From: CAYMLQ01 sp964390795
GTDB taxonomy: Bacteria > Verrucomicrobiota > Kiritimatiellia > RFP12 > UBA1067
Assembly (NCBI GenBank): GCA_964390795.1
Contig: CAYMLQ010000009.1
Coordinates: 1 to 45,462, forward strand
Direction: 5' to 3'
DNA length: 45,462 bases
Shown here: positions 44,767-45,462 of the stretch, one piece after another
Numbering within the stretch: position 1 is the first letter of the stretch
Layout: the number at the start of each line of letters is the position of its first letter
Program-made: the position numbers and the translations under genes
The notes under the pieces: model-generated
Seen by the model: the letters and a program-made list of their open reading frames with translations, nothing else
Database searches by the model: none
Told to the model about the DNA's origin: nothing

Positions 44767-45462
44767 ATGAGAACGACACGCCCGCTTTTCAGCCTGACCG
44801 CCGCCTTGCTGACCGCCGCCGCCACGGCTCAGGACGCCCAAAATGTCTCCGACGCCTGGACGCTGGAGGCCATTTCCTATAACGCCAGGCTCACCGCCGA
44901 CTGGATGACGGCCAACCCGAAGCGCCACAAGCGGCTCGATTGGACCTATGGCGCGTTCTACGCAGGCGTCACCGCGCTCGGGCTCTCCGACCCGACCCTG
45001 CCCTACTTGGGCCAGATCCGCACCCTCGGCACCACGAACGACTGGGGCCACCTCCCCCGCACCTATCACGCCGACGACCACTGCATCGGCCAGAGCTGGC
45101 TCGAACTCGCCGCGTTCGACAACAACCCGGTCTACGCCCAGCGCCTCCGCCAAAATTACGACACCATCCTCGCCAGCCCGCACACCGGGTCGCTCGACTT
45201 CACCGTGAAGGACAACCAGAAGCGCTGGAGCTGGTGCGACGCGCTCTTCATGTCGCCCACCGTCCTCGTCAAAATGTACGGTTTCACCGGCGACACAAAA
45301 TACCTGACCTTCATGGACCAGGAGTACAAGGCCACGACCGATTACCTGTACAGCAAGGAGGACCACTTCTTCTTCCGCGACTCCCGCTATTTTGAAAAGA
45401 AGTCCGCGAACGGCAAGCACGTCTACTGGTGCCGCGGCAACGGCTGGGTGTTCGGCTCCTTG
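44767..45462 (+). CDS. Secreted GH88/GH105-type unsaturated glycuronyl hydrolase, N-terminal part
   Basis: 232 codons are visible; the gene runs off the window. GAGGAAAA precedes ATG 44767. The signal peptide (PLFSLTAALLTAAATAQ) leads to an (alpha/alpha)6-barrel sequence: LDWTYGAFYAGVTALGL, the acidic HADDHCIGQSW, WSWCDALFMSPTVLVKMYG and VYWCRGNGWVFG are hallmark segments of unsaturated rhamnogalacturonyl/glucuronyl hydrolases, in which Asp residues of these segments hydrate the double bond. Together with the sulfatase, DUF6807 protein and SGNH esterase it points to degradation of complex, possibly sulfated or acetylated, polysaccharides. Confidence 0.88.
   Translation, partial: MRTTRPLFSLTAALLTAAATAQDAQNVSDAWTLEAISYNARLTADWMTANPKRHKRLDWTYGAFYAGVTALGLSDPTLPYLGQIRTLGTTNDWGHLPRTYHADDHCIGQSWLELAAFDNNPVYAQRLRQNYDTILASPHTGSLDFTVKDNQKRWSWCDALFMSPTVLVKMYGFTGDTKYLTFMDQEYKATTDYLYSKEDHFFFRDSRYFEKKSANGKHVYWCRGNGWVFGSL

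Noticed and set aside
1..45462. tRNA, rRNA, riboswitch or phage integrase genes
   Set aside because: I saw no cloverleaf, rRNA core, known aptamer core or tyrosine-recombinase motif; the absence of an integrase near the attC-like sites was noted specifically. A covariance scan could still find small RNAs missed by eye.

Overview
The window reads as chromosome of a GC-rich, Gram-negative bacterium of the PVC group, most likely Kiritimatiellota, Lentisphaerota or Verrucomicrobiota. This is inferred from gene content: a pseudopilin cassette ending in a giant GspK-like protein (the arrangement of the 'Verru_Chthon cassette' families), a secreted formylglycine sulfatase, a DUF6807 protein, a GH88/GH105-type hydrolase, an OadG-type subunit and a Kdo transferase. 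A run of exactly 100 N at 4741-4840 marks a scaffold gap, so this is a draft or metagenome assembly.

Layout. (1) 1-13519, plus strand: a type IV pilus/type II secretion hybrid operon with PilN-, PilO- and PilP/GspC-like inner-membrane proteins, the GspE ATPase, six pseudopilins and a 1251-residue GspK-like protein. Repetitive DNA fills the junctions and, if the well-placed start codons are right, is translated as pseudopilin leader peptides. (2) 13544-18560: two exported proteins and a large DUF4175-like membrane/coiled-coil protein. (3) 18629-24797: an AAA ATPase with a PD-(D/E)XK-like partner (possible defence pair), small membrane proteins including an orphan OadG, a truncated DapB-like gene, a DUF6807 protein and a sulfatase. 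(4) 24810-26275, minus strand: a short cassette array with a BrnT toxin pair and a CxxC membrane protein, separated by attC-like sites. (5) 26298-30557, plus strand: proB-proA-nrnA and a thioredoxin-like protein. (6) 30563-35655, minus strand: 2-hydroxyacid dehydrogenase, TPR membrane protein, MscS channel and a DUF432-like protein. (7) 35800-40390, minus strand: a second, larger cassette array (brnTA remnant, hicBA, small membrane proteins, an SGNH hydrolase) with 55-57 bp attC-like sites. (8) 40441-44564, minus strand: a MazF-type toxin pair, waaA, a methyltransferase and a GT2 glycosyltransferase. (9) 44767-end, plus strand: a partial GH88/GH105-type hydrolase.

Three signals stand out. First, two loci look like integron cassette arrays without an integrase (CALIN-like): six imperfect inverted repeats, five of them 55-57 bp long, lie between minus-strand small genes rich in toxin-antitoxin modules, and both arrays begin at copies of the same roughly 265-bp leader repeat. 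Second, several repeat families have entered coding sequence in frame: pseudopilin leaders, a Kdo-transferase loop (three perfect 24-nt units) and the DUF4175-like protein. Two pseudopilins also carry perfect 22-bp and 17-bp palindromes across the prepilin-peptidase site. Third, two MITE-like families share the termini CAGCAATTCTAAATTTGGC, and two copies are flanked by perfect 9-bp direct repeats.
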